Below, piece after piece: positions 1 through 23,127 of a stretch of 64,000 nucleotides of DNA. Every line of letters begins with the position of its first letter. Positions within the stretch are counted from its first letter, which is position 1. The DNA is from Muraenolepis orangiensis (Eukaryota; Chordata; Actinopteri; Gadiformes; Muraenolepididae): contig CM051015.1 in the NCBI GenBank assembly GCA_027704905.1, positions 17,901,693 to 17,965,692 on the forward strand, given 5' to 3'. A program made the translations under genes and the position numbers. Under the pieces are notes generated by a model. It saw nothing but the letters and a program-made list of their open reading frames with translations, was not told the DNA's origin and made no database searches.

Positions 1-354
1 CAGGTTCCCGATCACCATGACCATCAGGAAGCCCACCAGGCACATGGTCTGGCCCGCCACCTCCATGCACACCCACATGTTCTCGATCCATTCTCCGCAC
101 AGCACGCGGAACACGATGAGGAACGAGTGGAAGAAGTCGTGCATGTGCCAGCGGGGCAGGGTGCAGTCCTTGGAGATCTTGCAGACGCACTCCTTGTATT
201 TCTTGCCAAAGAGCTGCATGCCCACCACCGCAAAGATGAAGACGATGATGGCCAACACTAGCGTGAGGTTGCCCAGGGCCCCCACAGAGTTGCCGATGAT
301 TTTGATCAACATGTTGAGGGTAGGCCATGACTTTGCCAGCTTGAATACCCTCAG
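1..354 (-). CDS. Nav exon 15 (copy A), partial
   Basis: Domain II S4-S5, pore and S6. Relative to copy B it has Asn to Lys after LFGK, Asp to Val in the MW-x-CMEV pore motif (two base changes) and Val to Gly in S6. All three alter residues that are well conserved in the family. Confidence 0.88.
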   Translation of the reverse strand, partial: MRVFKLAKSWPTLNMLIKIIGNSVGALGNLTLVLAIIVFIFAVVGMQLFGKKYKECVCKISKDCTLPRWHMHDFFHSFLIVFRVLCGEWIENMWVCMEVAGQTMCLVGFLMVMVIGNL

Positions 355-2674
355 CTGTGAAAAACATTTGGCAATCATCATTGATAGTCATGCCATGCAA
401 ACTATATACATACCACTACTACTGCTGTATAACTATCTAAATATTGATCTCTCCTCTCACCAATCGGAATGACCTGAGAACAGACATCCCAGAAACACCG
501 GTCAAACCAAGCTCTATCCAGCTCAAGCTGACGATGACACTGTCCAAAATATTCCACCTCTGCTGGAAATAATAGAAGGGGTCCAAGGCAATGATCTTGA
601 CCACCATTTCAGCTGTGAAGATCCCAGTAAACACCTTTCAATCAAAGACAAATAATCAGCGTTCAATACAATTGGATTGTGAGTGCGTTCAGAGTAAATA
701 TAATATTTCATCCACATAGGTGACTCACCTGGTTACCCGCAGAGAGCATGGCTCTGAATCCTTGGCTCATGGGGTAATGCTCCATTGCCATGAACAACGT
801 ATTCACGACAATACATATGGTGATCCCCAAGTCTACGAAAGGGTCCATGACGACTAGCTTGACCAGCCTCTTGTAATTCATCCAAGCGGGACATTCCCAT
901 ATGAGGTAGGTGTGTGCCAACTGGTACCACCTTGCTGGGAACTGCGTGGACTCTACTTCAGAGAGAAGACAGAGTCAGAGTCAATGTCAATCAAGTACAA
1001 TGGAATGCTTACTCCCGATTCCCACTCGCTGTATGAATTGACATTCATAATTGACAAATTGTCATTGCACAGCACAAGTACAGAACAGCGAAAATAATTT
1101 AGCATCTAACCAGAGTGCAAATGTTGCAGTAAAGTGCATGGTAATATAATATAATTTACAGTTTAAATGTACAGGTTAAAAGACAGTCTAGGTATAAATG
1201 TGATATGAGCATAATAATAGGTATTTGTATATACAGATAAGTGATGATTTAACGTATTGTATGCTATTATTGAAAGCAGGATACAAATATATAGATGTAA
1301 ATGTATATACAAGTGAGTATATATAAATGCATGGCAAGTATAAATGTATATGTATATACAGGAGTAGGTGCAGTTCTATCAACAGATTTAAATATATATT
1401 GCAGGTACAGTAAACAGGTATCTTAGTAATAAATACTATAATATATACTATATATAAAAAACTATACTAAACTATGCAAAAAGATACTATACTACAATAC
1501 AATTCTATGAATAACACAATATGCTACCTACGATATGCTATACTATATACTATAAACAACACTATATACTATGACATACTATACACAATACAAATAACAA
1601 TAAAGTGACTGATGGATGATTCAGTATATAATGGTGAATTGTGCAAAAAGCATTTTAAAGTGGCAAGTGAGATGAGGTGAGGCGAAGTGAGGTGTGTTGG
1701 ATCCCTACCCTCCATGGTGTTGGTGAGGACACTCGCTACACTGAGGGCTCGTTGTCTGGCCATCGGACCTTCCATGTAGTCCATCGATTCCGGGTATGAA
1801 TTAAGTCTTCCTGTCCGGTAGTCCATGGCGTCACCCTGGAAACATACATAAACACATCTCTCGTTAAAATGATGGCAAGAATAATGGAGATTTAAAGTCT
1901 GCTGCACATTTGAAAATGTATCATCAGCAAAAGAAACGTATTTTAACTATCTTTAAAATGTCAAAGAAATCAAGGGAAAAAATAAAAATAATCACACCAC
2001 ATGGCCACAGCAGACTAGGTCCCCAGGCTTTATCACTGGTCCTTACATTGTCGTCGGTCGTGACCATATCTACCGTCACCTCGGGCAGAAGACGGCCCGC
2101 GGGGGATGTAGGCAGGGAGCCGAAACTGACGAGAGAAACGGCCCCACTGCGGTCCACAAGGCTGTGCTTCATCCCACTGCGGAAAAACAGGCCATGGGAC
2201 ATGAAACTCTTCTGGCTCACAACGCTGCCGTGCCTCTCGCAGGGCCGGGGGCTGAACAGAGAGCCCTTCAGCTGTCGTCGAAAAGGCTGTTCTCGTCGTC
2301 CGCAAATTCATTCTCAGAGACGATGTCCGGGGCTGGGCCCCTGAAACGGAAGAGGCTGGCCCTACTGTCTCGCCGGGGCCCTCGGAAACTCAAGAAAGAC
2401 TAGAGGAAAGAAAGATCCTGAATGTTACTGAGGAGAAGTGCAGACGTAGAAGAGAAGCGATGAGCGGGGTCTTCTGACATGATGACTGATGAAGAGCATG
2501 GAGCTTGGTATAAAAAAAAATCCAATGGTGGTGTTGATGCACATGTCAGCACATGGAATGACACATTTGAGGTCATGAAGGGAGCTGATGGAAAAAATCT
2601 CAAAGAAAAATGCATCTTGATGAAGAAGAAGAACAGAAGAAGAAGAAGAAGAAGATGACAAAGATGCTGCCGCC

Positions 2675-2711
<37 letters not shown>

Positions 2712-4974
2712 ATGGTGGTGGTGACGAAGATAAAGATGACCATGAATTGAATGATACAGACGATGTAGAAATCCATTAAATTTAACAAAAACATACAGGA
2801 CTACACGAGAGGCATCGATAGATTGATAATGCATAGATTATGTCATAGACTACATCATAGATTATGTCATAGACTACATCATATATAACATCATAAATTT
2901 CATCATAGATTCTGTCATTGACTACATCATATATTACGTTATAGATTACATTATAGATTACGTCATTGGTTACGTAATATATTACGTCATAGATTACATC
3001 ATAAAGTCACCCCATAAAAGCACACTGGTGTCACACTGGTGTAAAGAGTATAAATCAAAGCCATTGTTGTTGTTGATGTTTTTGTTGGTACTGAACCTGA
3101 TTAACGTCGTAGTTCAGAAGGTTGGGATCCTTGGAGAACTGGAAGCGGATCTTCTTCATGCTGTCTTCAGACTCTGACTTGGGTAGCGGGTCTTTCCCGT
3201 CCTCCTCCTTCCTCTTCCACCGTCGGTTGCGTCTCTCCTTTGCGCTCTTGGAGCTGAGCTTGGAGGCTTCGGAGGAGCTCTCCGTAAGCCCTCCTCCGTC
3301 ACCTGCGTCACCTCCATCACCTCCCACCGCTGCTATCTGGAGCAACAATAGTGAATAAGACTACGAATAAGTTGATGAATAAGACGAATAAGTTGATGAT
3401 GAAAAATAAAGACAAGGAGGACAAAGAAGAATCCAGAACAACAAAGAACCACATAGAATTAGAGGAGAGCACTAATGTTCATTTAAACTCTGAACAGGTG
3501 CTCCTGGGAACAGGGCTGGGGAACGTGTGCGTTGGGTGTGAGCGGACGTTCGTGAGACGGGCTACCTGAGCATCTTCTTGTAGCTTTCGTAACTGTTCAA
3601 GCATCTCCTTGAACTTCTTCTCCTTCTCTTCAGACTCTTGGATGGTGGCCTGGTTCTGTTCATCATAGGCCATCGCCACCACAGCAAAGATCAGGTTGAA
3701 GAGGTAGAAGGAGCCCAGGAAGATGACCAGGACGAAGAATATCGTGTAGGGTTTGCCCGCAGTGCGCAGAGTCTGAGAACGACAAACTGACATGTAAACT
3801 ATAGGCCTAGTATGTCTACAACTTTCAATAGAGGGAGAAAATGAGCAGAGCTTTAGAAATTGGATCAATAGAATCCATCCAATCCGTTCAAAGCTTTGTG
3901 GGGCAAAATTGTTTGCTTTAAACACTAAGCTGTGCAGCACGAAAGGAGTTTTGGGACAGCATTCATCTGCTGTCGTTTGTTTGCCTGTTTGAACAGGTCA
4001 TACTGAGACAAGAGAAGGCACACAGTCCCGTTTATTTTGCTGTCCCGTGTTTAGTAACCTCAACCTTTACATGCATTTACATACAGATAACCTGTGCTTA
4101 TTGTAGAGATCACAATGGAAAACAAAAAAACATGCTTGTGCAAAGATCTCTAACATTGAAGTGTTAAACTGCATTCCACCTGCTTGAATCCTCATCCATG
4201 TGCTCATCCATTTTGTGAAAATGTAATGGTAATACTACATTATGGTAATAGTAGAGTTGCCAGGCTACCTGCCGGTACAGTTTCTCCCAGCAATCCTGAG
4301 TCATCAGTCTGAACAGGGACAGGAAGGCCCAGGAGAAGGAGTCAAAGCTGGTGTAGCCATAGTCTGGGTTAGGTCCCACACGCATACATGTAAAGCCTAC
4401 GGGGCATTGCCTACAAGCAAGAAGAGACGCCCATTACAACATTCCCACCTCATTATATATGCAGGGAATGGTTGGCTTGTAGAAGGATACACACACACAC
4501 CACACCGTTAGAGTGCCAATCTTCATATATACAAAAATATATATATATGTATAAATATACAGTATATATTTATATCTGTGCTTCGAGCTGAAACGTACCC
4601 GACCGCCGAGCCGTTCCCACAGAGCAGAGGTTCACTCTTGCCGGGGAGGTAGTAATAATTTTCTTGAAGGGGCATAAATGAACGTCAGTTAACATACCGT
4701 GTTCCACTGGGCATTGTGTTGTGCTGCACAGCTCACTTGGGACCTGATTCCTAAAAGCCAAAATGTTTTAAGCGCTCACTGGGTTCGTGGCTGTACGTGG
4801 TCCAGTTGAGTGTCTGGTTGTCGTCTGTGAAGTTCTTGGGCCACAGGAGGCACTTCTGTTTCAGGTGGCCCATGAACAACTGTAAGCCTATGAGGGCGAA
4901 CACGCTCAGGCAGAACACTGTGAGGATCATCACGTCCGAGAGCTTCTTCACCGACTGCAGCAGCGCGCCCACAA
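1..4974 (-). CDS. Second copy of the Nav gene segment (copy A), exons 6-15, partial at both ends
   Basis: This block repeats 6869-11882 nearly base for base, introns included, with an offset of 6868 at the left rising to 6908 through small indels. It holds exon 15 (1-354, cut by the window edge), 14 (461-634), 13 (729-955), 12 (1709-1835), 11 (2047-2399), 10 (3097-3336), 9 (3566-3772), 8 (4269-4410), 7 (4599-4662) and 6 (4780-4974, cut by the N gap). Exon 12 is intact here. Exon 11 is 353 nt and out of frame. Exons 14 and 15 carry nine amino-acid differences from copy B. Such a block cannot be translated in line with copy B into one normal channel. It is a tandem duplicate or an alternative haplotype left in the scaffold. 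Confidence 0.85.
461..634 (-). CDS. Nav exon 14 (copy A)
   Basis: Domain II S2-S4. It reads WNILDSVIVSLSWIELGLTG where copy B has the consensus WNIFDSIIVSLSLIELGLAD. Six of seven base-changed codons in this stretch change the amino acid. Confidence 0.9.
729..955 (-). CDS. Nav exon 13 (copy A)
   Basis: Domain II S1, identical in protein sequence to exon 13 of copy B. Acceptor ctgaag, donor GTGAGT. Confidence 0.9.
1060..1293. repeat. Interspersed repeat in Nav intron 12 (copy A)
   Basis: A block with tcattgcacagcacaagtac, agcgaaaataatttagcatc and gcataataatagg is shared with 7929-8162, 35935-36198 and (inverted) 49103-49385. It resembles the 3' end of a fish LINE or SINE. About 300 bp of AT-rich simple sequence follows to 1600. 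Confidence 0.7.
1709..1835 (-). CDS. Nav exon 12 (copy A), intact
   Basis: 127 nt, phase 0 to 1, encoding GDAMDYRTGRLNSYPESMDY and ARQRALSVASVLTNTMEG. It splices in frame to exon 13, showing that the extra base in copy B is the aberrant state. Confidence 0.88.
2047..2399 (-). CDS. Nav exon 11 (copy A), frame-disrupted
   Basis: 353 nt, not a multiple of three. After FADDENSLFDDS the frame meets a stop, whereas RQLKGSLFSPRP continues in another frame. The break is at the same place as in copy B but with different bases. Confidence 0.75.
2640..3005. repeat. (GAA)n, (GAT)n and catagattacatcatag minisatellite, Nav intron 10 (copy A)
   Basis: GAA and GAT trinucleotide runs at about 2625-2712 are followed, from 2820, by imperfect units of about 24 bp built on catagattatgtcatagactacat. 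Confidence 0.85.
3097..3336 (-). CDS. Nav exon 10 (copy A)
   Basis: Same 240-nt linker exon as at 9986-10225. Confidence 0.8.
3566..3772 (-). CDS. Nav exon 9 (copy A)
   Basis: 207 nt, domain I S6, same protein as copy B. Confidence 0.9.
4269..4410 (-). CDS. Nav exon 8 (copy A)
   Basis: 142 nt pore exon, also with Cys after the selectivity-filter Asp (codon 4290-4292). Confidence 0.9.
4599..4662 (-). CDS. Nav exon 7 (copy A)
   Basis: 64 nt turret exon, identical to copy B. Confidence 0.85.
4780..4974 (-). CDS. Nav exon 6 (copy A), truncated by gap
   Basis: 195 nt of the 207-nt S5 exon. The first 12 nt fall in the N gap. Confidence 0.88.
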
Positions 4975-5974
4975 NNNNNNNNNNNNNNNNNNNNNNNNNN
5001 NNNNNNNNNNNNNNNNNNNNNNNNNNNNNNNNNNNNNNNNNNNNNNNNNNNNNNNNNNNNNNNNNNNNNNNNNNNNNNNNNNNNNNNNNNNNNNNNNNNN
5101 NNNNNNNNNNNNNNNNNNNNNNNNNNNNNNNNNNNNNNNNNNNNNNNNNNNNNNNNNNNNNNNNNNNNNNNNNNNNNNNNNNNNNNNNNNNNNNNNNNNN
5201 NNNNNNNNNNNNNNNNNNNNNNNNNNNNNNNNNNNNNNNNNNNNNNNNNNNNNNNNNNNNNNNNNNNNNNNNNNNNNNNNNNNNNNNNNNNNNNNNNNNN
5301 NNNNNNNNNNNNNNNNNNNNNNNNNNNNNNNNNNNNNNNNNNNNNNNNNNNNNNNNNNNNNNNNNNNNNNNNNNNNNNNNNNNNNNNNNNNNNNNNNNNN
5401 NNNNNNNNNNNNNNNNNNNNNNNNNNNNNNNNNNNNNNNNNNNNNNNNNNNNNNNNNNNNNNNNNNNNNNNNNNNNNNNNNNNNNNNNNNNNNNNNNNNN
5501 NNNNNNNNNNNNNNNNNNNNNNNNNNNNNNNNNNNNNNNNNNNNNNNNNNNNNNNNNNNNNNNNNNNNNNNNNNNNNNNNNNNNNNNNNNNNNNNNNNNN
5601 NNNNNNNNNNNNNNNNNNNNNNNNNNNNNNNNNNNNNNNNNNNNNNNNNNNNNNNNNNNNNNNNNNNNNNNNNNNNNNNNNNNNNNNNNNNNNNNNNNNN
5701 NNNNNNNNNNNNNNNNNNNNNNNNNNNNNNNNNNNNNNNNNNNNNNNNNNNNNNNNNNNNNNNNNNNNNNNNNNNNNNNNNNNNNNNNNNNNNNNNNNNN
5801 NNNNNNNNNNNNNNNNNNNNNNNNNNNNNNNNNNNNNNNNNNNNNNNNNNNNNNNNNNNNNNNNNNNNNNNNNNNNNNNNNNNNNNNNNNNNNNNNNNNN
5901 NNNNNNNNNNNNNNNNNNNNNNNNNNNNNNNNNNNNNNNNNNNNNNNNNNNNNNNNNNNNNNNNNNNNNNNNNN
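4975..5974. other. Assembly gap of exactly 1000 N
   Basis: A round-number run of N marks a scaffold join of unknown true size. It lies between the end of Nav copy A and the segment carrying exon 16. Confidence 0.99.
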
Positions 5975-6054
5975 CCACTAAAATACAACCATGATTAATA
6001 ATCACCATGGCAAAGGCCCAGACAATGTTTGTATTGGGTTGAAGTTCTTCTTAC

Positions 6055-16473
<10,419 letters not shown>

Positions 16474-16554
16474 CTTCTCATCCTGCAACTTCAGACTCAC
16501 CTGCCGGGATGACTCCAGACTGTGGGGAAACAAATGACCACAATTGTTTCAGGG

Positions 16555-16690
16555 TTATTAAGAGTTAAAATTAAGGACACCATAGACCCTGGACTCTTTT
16601 AAGACAGGCCTAAAAACCTTTTTTTTATTTAGGAAGGCCTTTTCATGTTAAAATTAGTGTTCACTATTGTTAGTTATTTAGTTTGTTATG
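16555..16690 (+). repeat. Possible LINE 3'-end fragment upstream of the Nav start
   Basis: aagacaggcctaaaaacc followed by an A/T-rich tail resembles the C-terminal coding end of L2/Rex1-like LINEs (F-K-T-G-L-K-T). Too short for certainty. Confidence 0.3.
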
Positions 16691-16734
16691 TTCTCTGATA
16701 GGACCGAGCAACACAACATTAAATATGCAGAAAC

Positions 16735-17185
16735 ACACCGCTGTCCACACCACTTTCACACTGCTGTCCACACCACTCACACGCTGAAGTCCACATCACT
16801 CACACACTGATGTCCACATCACTCACACACTGATGTCCACATCACTCACACACTGATGTCCACACCACTCACACAGTGCTGTTCACGCCACTCACAGGCA
16901 AAACCTGATTTGGGGGATTTGAGTGCAGTAATAGAAGACAAGCAATCAATCAGTAATGGTCAGAAGTGTCAATCAATCGCCTGCAGTTGACTTCCGCGTG
17001 AAGGCTGAAGACTGACTGGCTGGACAGTGAAGACTGACTACAGTGTACAGTAGTGTGCAGTACAGTGTACAGTACGGTGTACAGTACAGTGAACAGTAAA
17101 GTGGCGTACACTGTACTGTACACTGCAGATTGACTATAGTGTAAAGTACAGTAGTGTACACTGCAGAAGGACTGCAGTGTACTGT
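16735..17185. repeat. Two minisatellites upstream of Nav exon 1
   Basis: 16735-16895 has units of about 24 bp, cactcacacactgatgtcca with variants. 17030-17185 is a degenerate gtacagta / cagtgtac repeat. Confidence 0.8.
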
Positions 17186-18576
17186 GTTGTACAGGAACAC
17201 TACTACAACAGGAACAACCACCTCCTCTAAAATGTGACCAAGATAAAGGAAATATTTGAGGAGGACCAGGACTACGCTGAACACTATTTCCATCCTGGGA
17301 GGAGGAGGTGGTGGACGGCTACAGACGGCTACATAGTAGTATGTAAATACTATAGCATATATATAGTACAAAAAATATGCTATAGTATATATACAGTACT
17401 ATATATTCTATAACATTGTAGGACCATACTACAGTATGCACTTACATGGTCATTGTATATTGTTGCTTCATTCTGTGACCATCCATCTTCCACTAATGAG
17501 GCCAACCACCATTGGTCGTAAAATGTTAATGGCTTGACATGATTATTGTTGTATTAACAGCTTGTTGTGTCTTTGAGTCACAGGATGTTGAGAATCAGGG
17601 TGTTTCCTGCTGTAGCCTCTTGTTTGTTTCCTGGCTGTGCAGCGACCACAATAAGAAGCACTCATGGCCAGAGGAGCAGGAGCCTAATGAAAGATGCTAA
17701 TGGATAAATAATGTACAATAATGAATCCCAGAGCGACTGGGAGAGGCTCAAATTAACCCAACTGCATTTCTTGTAGTTTGTACTGGGCTTTAGGATGTCA
17801 TGGTGCCCTGACTGCCACGGAATACCAAGATATTCTATTTAATCACAGAATTCTACTGTTGGGATGATAGTAATACAGAACAGGCTCTTATATTCCACTC
17901 AGTCTCAGTCTTTTCCATGTTCTTCTAACAGCTACTCTGCAGGCAATACGGTAGATAATAGTTTCAATACTATTTATATAATATTTAGGTGAACCTAATT
18001 GAACCTACTTTGCCTGCCCTTCACAGCTCTAGATATGACTCTTTGAACTTCGCATATGATACACTTCACTTCAGTTGTATCGGGATTCTCCCAGACATGA
18101 AACGCCTAGACTGACAAATGTCTGCCCTGACGCACTTGAATTACCTGAACTATTATTATAACCATAAAGACATGATAATTGTGATGGAATAGGCCTACAT
18201 TACCAATTAAACTATAGGATGTGGATGTGGACCTATTAGGAATAGCTTGTCAACATTTTTGTATTGATTGCCTTTTAAAGCTACAAAATTCCGATAGCAT
18301 TTAATATACCCAAGCCTGCATGGGTATGAATTAAATTGATATGTTAAAACACATCTCCGAGGTGAACCTGTCCTCAGTGCCCAGACTGATGGGTCAGGAC
18401 AAGAGAGACAGGCTCCTACAGGTCCAGGAAGACAACGTCTAAAGGTCATGACCAGGAGGACTTACAGGTCAGGTCCAGGAAGACAGAGTCTCACTTCCAT
18501 GTGAACCACTCAACATCGAGAAAGACTGGTTCCTCTCCATGTGGAGACTCCTGAGTCTGACCATTTAAAATGTCTC
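17186..18576. other. Upstream/intergenic sequence, no gene seen
   Basis: AT-rich patches and no open frame with recognisable similarity. The Nav promoter and any non-coding first exon may lie here but show no clear signal. Confidence 0.5.
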
Positions 18577-18577
18577 T

Positions 18578-18655
18578 TACAGATACAGATACAGATACAG
18601 ATACAGATTACTTTATTAATCCCGAGGGAAATTAAGGTACTTTAAGACTTTAAGA
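18578..18655 (+). repeat. LINE/SINE 3' tail with (acagat)n
   Basis: ttactttattaatcccgagg followed by gaaattaagg is a common fish retroelement 3' end (L2/Maui-like), here preceded by acagat repeats. Confidence 0.5.
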
Positions 18656-18679
18656 GGTTGAGCTTCAGAGCAACTCATC

Positions 18680-18945
18680 AAGCAGCAGCATCAGTATCAT
18701 TATCATATATAACTCATCATCACCATCACCATCACCCTCACCCTCACCACCATCATCACCATCACCATCACCATCACCATCACCATCAACACCATCATCA
18801 TCATCACAACCATATATAACTCATCATTATCATCATCATCACCATCATCATCACCATCATCACCATATATAACTCATCACCATCACCATCATCATAACCA
18901 TCATCATCATCATCATTACCATAACCATTACCATAACCTTATATT
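18680..18945. repeat. (CAT)n/(CAC)n microsatellite
   Basis: Trinucleotide tract with embedded atatataactcatcatc blocks. The same tract forms the spacer of each satellite unit downstream. Confidence 0.9.
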
Positions 18946-19337
18946 CTCAACTCAGTCTCTGGACTAATTGGATCATCTCGTCCTGTGTGAGTGGCTGCAG
19001 GGCGTTGGCGAAATAAGTGGCCGAGTGGCACATTTATTAAAACTATGATTCAAAACTAATATGAAAACATATCTTAACATGCACGTGCACATGCACGTAA
19101 CTGCACGTAGGCTATCATCTACTTCCATACCGTGGTCTACATTTAGTTTGACAATAGAAACATTACGAAAGACATTAGTTGCTTGTTTCACACAGCGCTG
19201 TTCTGTCCTTAGTGTTCCTTGTTTCTTGTTAGGGCCTTTGATGGTAAATCAACCAAATCCACAAAACATACGGAACATCTGCAAGCAGCGAAGATGTTCT
19301 GTAGGCCTTTTGGGATAGAACCTTTATTTTATATAAA

Positions 19338-19392
<55 letters not shown>

Positions 19393-20099
19393 AACTTTAC
19401 TACGATCAACTTTCATTGAAGAAACGGTTTTACAGTCAATATTCCCACAAACCTTCCCATGTTATTTAGAGCAGAAGCTTCTCGTCTTACCGTTCCTACT
19501 TCATCCTCCGTGTGGTTTTACACAAAAGAAAAACCTATTTCAGATGAAATACATAGCATATGGAATCCCAAGAGAGGTTGTCGGAGTCTTCACTCATTCA
19601 GCATAACACAACGCAGAAAGACACCGCTCACACACGTACCTATTAATGTCAGGCTGAACCATTCAAGGCTGATACCGGATAAAACTTTCCAATAACCAGA
19701 TAAAACATTCCAATAAATGATCAACGGATTGTAGCAGGATGAAATGCATCATCCCTGCATAATGAGACCTCTCTCATTGCTCTGCACTTGTGAGCCTATC
19801 ACCACCGGGAGCACCCTATAAATGGGTGAGTGTCCTTTAGGGTGCATCAAAATACACAATTTCAGATAATTGATCTGTCTGGGTGCATAAATTGTTACCA
19901 TCACAAGATGTCGCCACCACCCTTAGGCTATCATCATCATCACCATCATCATCACCATCATCACGATATATAACTCATCATCATCACCATCACCATCACC
20001 TTCATTATCATCATCATCATCATCATATATAACTCATCACCATCATCTTCATCATCATCATCATCATCATTACCATACCCATTACCATAACCTTATATT
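18946..20099. repeat. Satellite unit 1
   Basis: 1154 bp with a plain (TA)n tract at 19342-19390. It lacks the (TA)-flanked block with atatacggtaatatataata that units 2 and 3 carry there. Confidence 0.88.
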
Positions 20100-20495
20100 C
20101 TCAACTCAGTCTCTGGACTAATTGGATCATCTCGTCCTGTGTGAGTGGCTGCAGGGCGTTGGTGAAATAAGTGGCCGAGTGGCACATTTATTAAAACTAT
20201 GATTCAAAACGAATATGAAAACATATCTTAACATGCACGTGCACATGCACGTAACTGCACTTAGGCTATCATCTACTTCCATACCGTGGTCTACATTTAG
20301 TTTGACAATAGAAACATTACGAAAGACATTAGTTGCTTGTTTCACACAGCGCTGTTCTGTCCTTAGTGTTCCTTGTTTCTTGTTAGGGCCTTTGATGGTA
20401 AATCAACCAAATCCACAAAACATACGGAACATCTGCAAGCAGCGAAGAGGTTCTGTAGGCCTTTTGGGATAGAACCTTTATGTTATATAAAATAC

Positions 20496-20526
<31 letters not shown>

Positions 20527-21390
20527 GATATGTATATATATGTATATATATATATATAATATATACGGTAATATATAATATCATATAAAGTATTATATGT
20601 ATATTTATATATGTATATATATATATATATATATATAGGAACTTTACTACGATCAACTTTCATTGAAGAAATGGTTTTACAGTCAATATTCCCACAAACT
20701 TTCCCATGTTATTTAGAGCAGAAGATTCTCGTCTTACCGTTCCTACTTCATCCTCCGTGTGGTTTTACACAAAAGAAAAACCTATTTCAGATGAAATACA
20801 TAGCATATGGAATCCCAAGAGAGGTTGTCGGAGTCTTCACTCATTCAGCATAACACAACGCAGAAAGACACCGCTCACACACGTACCTATTAATGTCAGG
20901 CAGAACCATTCAAGGCTGATACCGGATAAAACTTTCCAATAACCAGATAAAACATTCCAATAAATGATCAACGGATTGTAGCAGGATGAAATGCATCATC
21001 CCTGCATAATGAGACCTCTCTCATTGCTCTGCACTTGTGAGCCTATCACCACCGGGAGCACCCTATAAATGGGTGAGTGTCCATTAGGGTGCATCAAAAT
21101 ACACAATTTCAGATAATTGATCTGTCTGGGTGCATAAATTGTTACCATCACAAGATGTCGCCACCACCCTTAGGCTATCATCATCATCACCATCATCACC
21201 ATATATAACTCATCATCATCACCATCACCATCACCTTCATCATCATCATCATCATCACGATATATAACTCATCATCATCACCATCACCATCACCTTCATT
21301 ATCATCATCATCATCATCATATATAACTCATCACCATCATCTTCATCATCATCATCATCATTACCATAACCATTACCATAACCTTATATT
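20100..21390. repeat. Satellite unit 2
   Basis: 1291 bp with a longer AT-rich insert (20480-20637). Confidence 0.88.
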
Positions 21391-21898
21391 CTCAACTCAG
21401 TCTCTGGACTAATTGGATCATCTCGTCCTGTGTGAGTGGCTGCAGGGCGTTGGCGAAATAAGTGGCCGAGTGGCACATTTATTAAAACTATGATTCAAAA
21501 CGAATATGAAAACATATCTTAACATGCACGTGCACATGCACGTAACTGCACGTAGGCTATCATCTACTTCCATACCGTGGTCTACATTTAGTTTGACAAT
21601 AGAAACATTACGAAAGACATTAGTTGCTTGTTTCACACAGCGCTGTTCTGTCCTTAGTGTTCCTTGTTTCTTGTTAGGGCCTTTGATGGTAAATCAACCA
21701 AATCCACAAAACATACGGAACATCTGCAAGCAGCGAAGAGGTTCTGTAGGCCTTTTGGGATAGAACCTTTATGTTATATAAAATACATATATATATATAT
21801 ATATATATACATATAGATATGTATATATATGTATATATATATATATATAATATATACGGTAATATATAATATCATATAAAGTATTATATGTATATTTA

Positions 21899-21930
<32 letters not shown>

Positions 21931-22510
21931 GGAACTTTACTACGATCAACTTTCATTGAAGAAATGGTTTTACAGTCAATATTCCCACAAACTTTCCCAT
22001 GTTATTTAGAGCAGAAGATTCTCGTCTTACCGTTCCTACTTCATCCTCCGTGTGGTTTTACACAAAAGAAAAACCTATTTCAGATGAAATATATAGCATA
22101 TGGAATCCCAAGAGAGGTTGTCGGACTCTTCGTTCATTCAGCATAACACAACGCAGAAAGACACCGCTCACACGCGTACCTATTAATGTCAGGCTGAACC
22201 ATTCAAGGCTGATACCGGATAAAACTTTCCAATTAATTATCAACGGATTGTAGCAGGATGAAATGCATCATCCCTGCATAATGAGACCTCTCTCATTGCT
22301 CTGCACTTGTGAGCCTATCACCACCGGGAGCACCCTATAAATGGGTGAGTGTCCATTAGGGTGCATCAAAATACACAATTTCAGATAATTGATCTGTCTG
22401 GGTGCATAAATTGTTACCATCACAAGATGTCGCCACCACCCTTAGGCTATCATCATCATCATCACCATCATCACCATATATAACTCATCATCATCACCAT
22501 CACCATCACC

Positions 22511-22556
<46 letters not shown>

Positions 22557-22698
22557 CCATCATCACCATATATAACTCATCATCATCACCATCACCATCA
22601 CCATCACCATCATCATCATCATCATCATCATCATCATATATAACTCATCACCATCATCTTCATCATCATTACCATAACCATAATCATTACCATATATT
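21391..22698. repeat. Satellite unit 3
   Basis: 1308 bp, nearly identical to unit 2. It lacks the duplicated aaccagataaaacattcc segment, reading ccaattaattatcaacgg instead. Confidence 0.88.
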
Positions 22699-23090
22699 CT
22701 CAACTCAGTCTCTGGACTAATTGGATCATCTCATCCTGTGTGAGTGGCTGCAGGGCGTTGGCGAAATAAGTGGCCGAGTGGCACATTTATTAAAACTATG
22801 ATTCAAAACGAATATGAAAACATATCTTAACATGCACGTGCACATGCACGTAACTGCACGTAGGCTATCATCTACTTCCATACCGTGGTCTACATTTAGT
22901 TTGACAATAGAAACATTACGAAAGACATTAGTTGCTTGTTTCACACAGCGCTGTTCTGTCCTTAGTGTTCCTTGTTTCTTGTTAGGGCCTTTGATGGTAA
23001 ATCAACCAAATCCACAAAACATACGGAACATCTGCAAGCAGCGAAGAGGTTCTGTAGGCCTTTTGGGATAGAACCTTTATTTTATATAAA

Positions 23091-23127
<37 letters not shown>

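Noticed and set aside
4975..5974. Long open frames crossing the N runs
   Set aside because: Artefact of reading N as sense codons.
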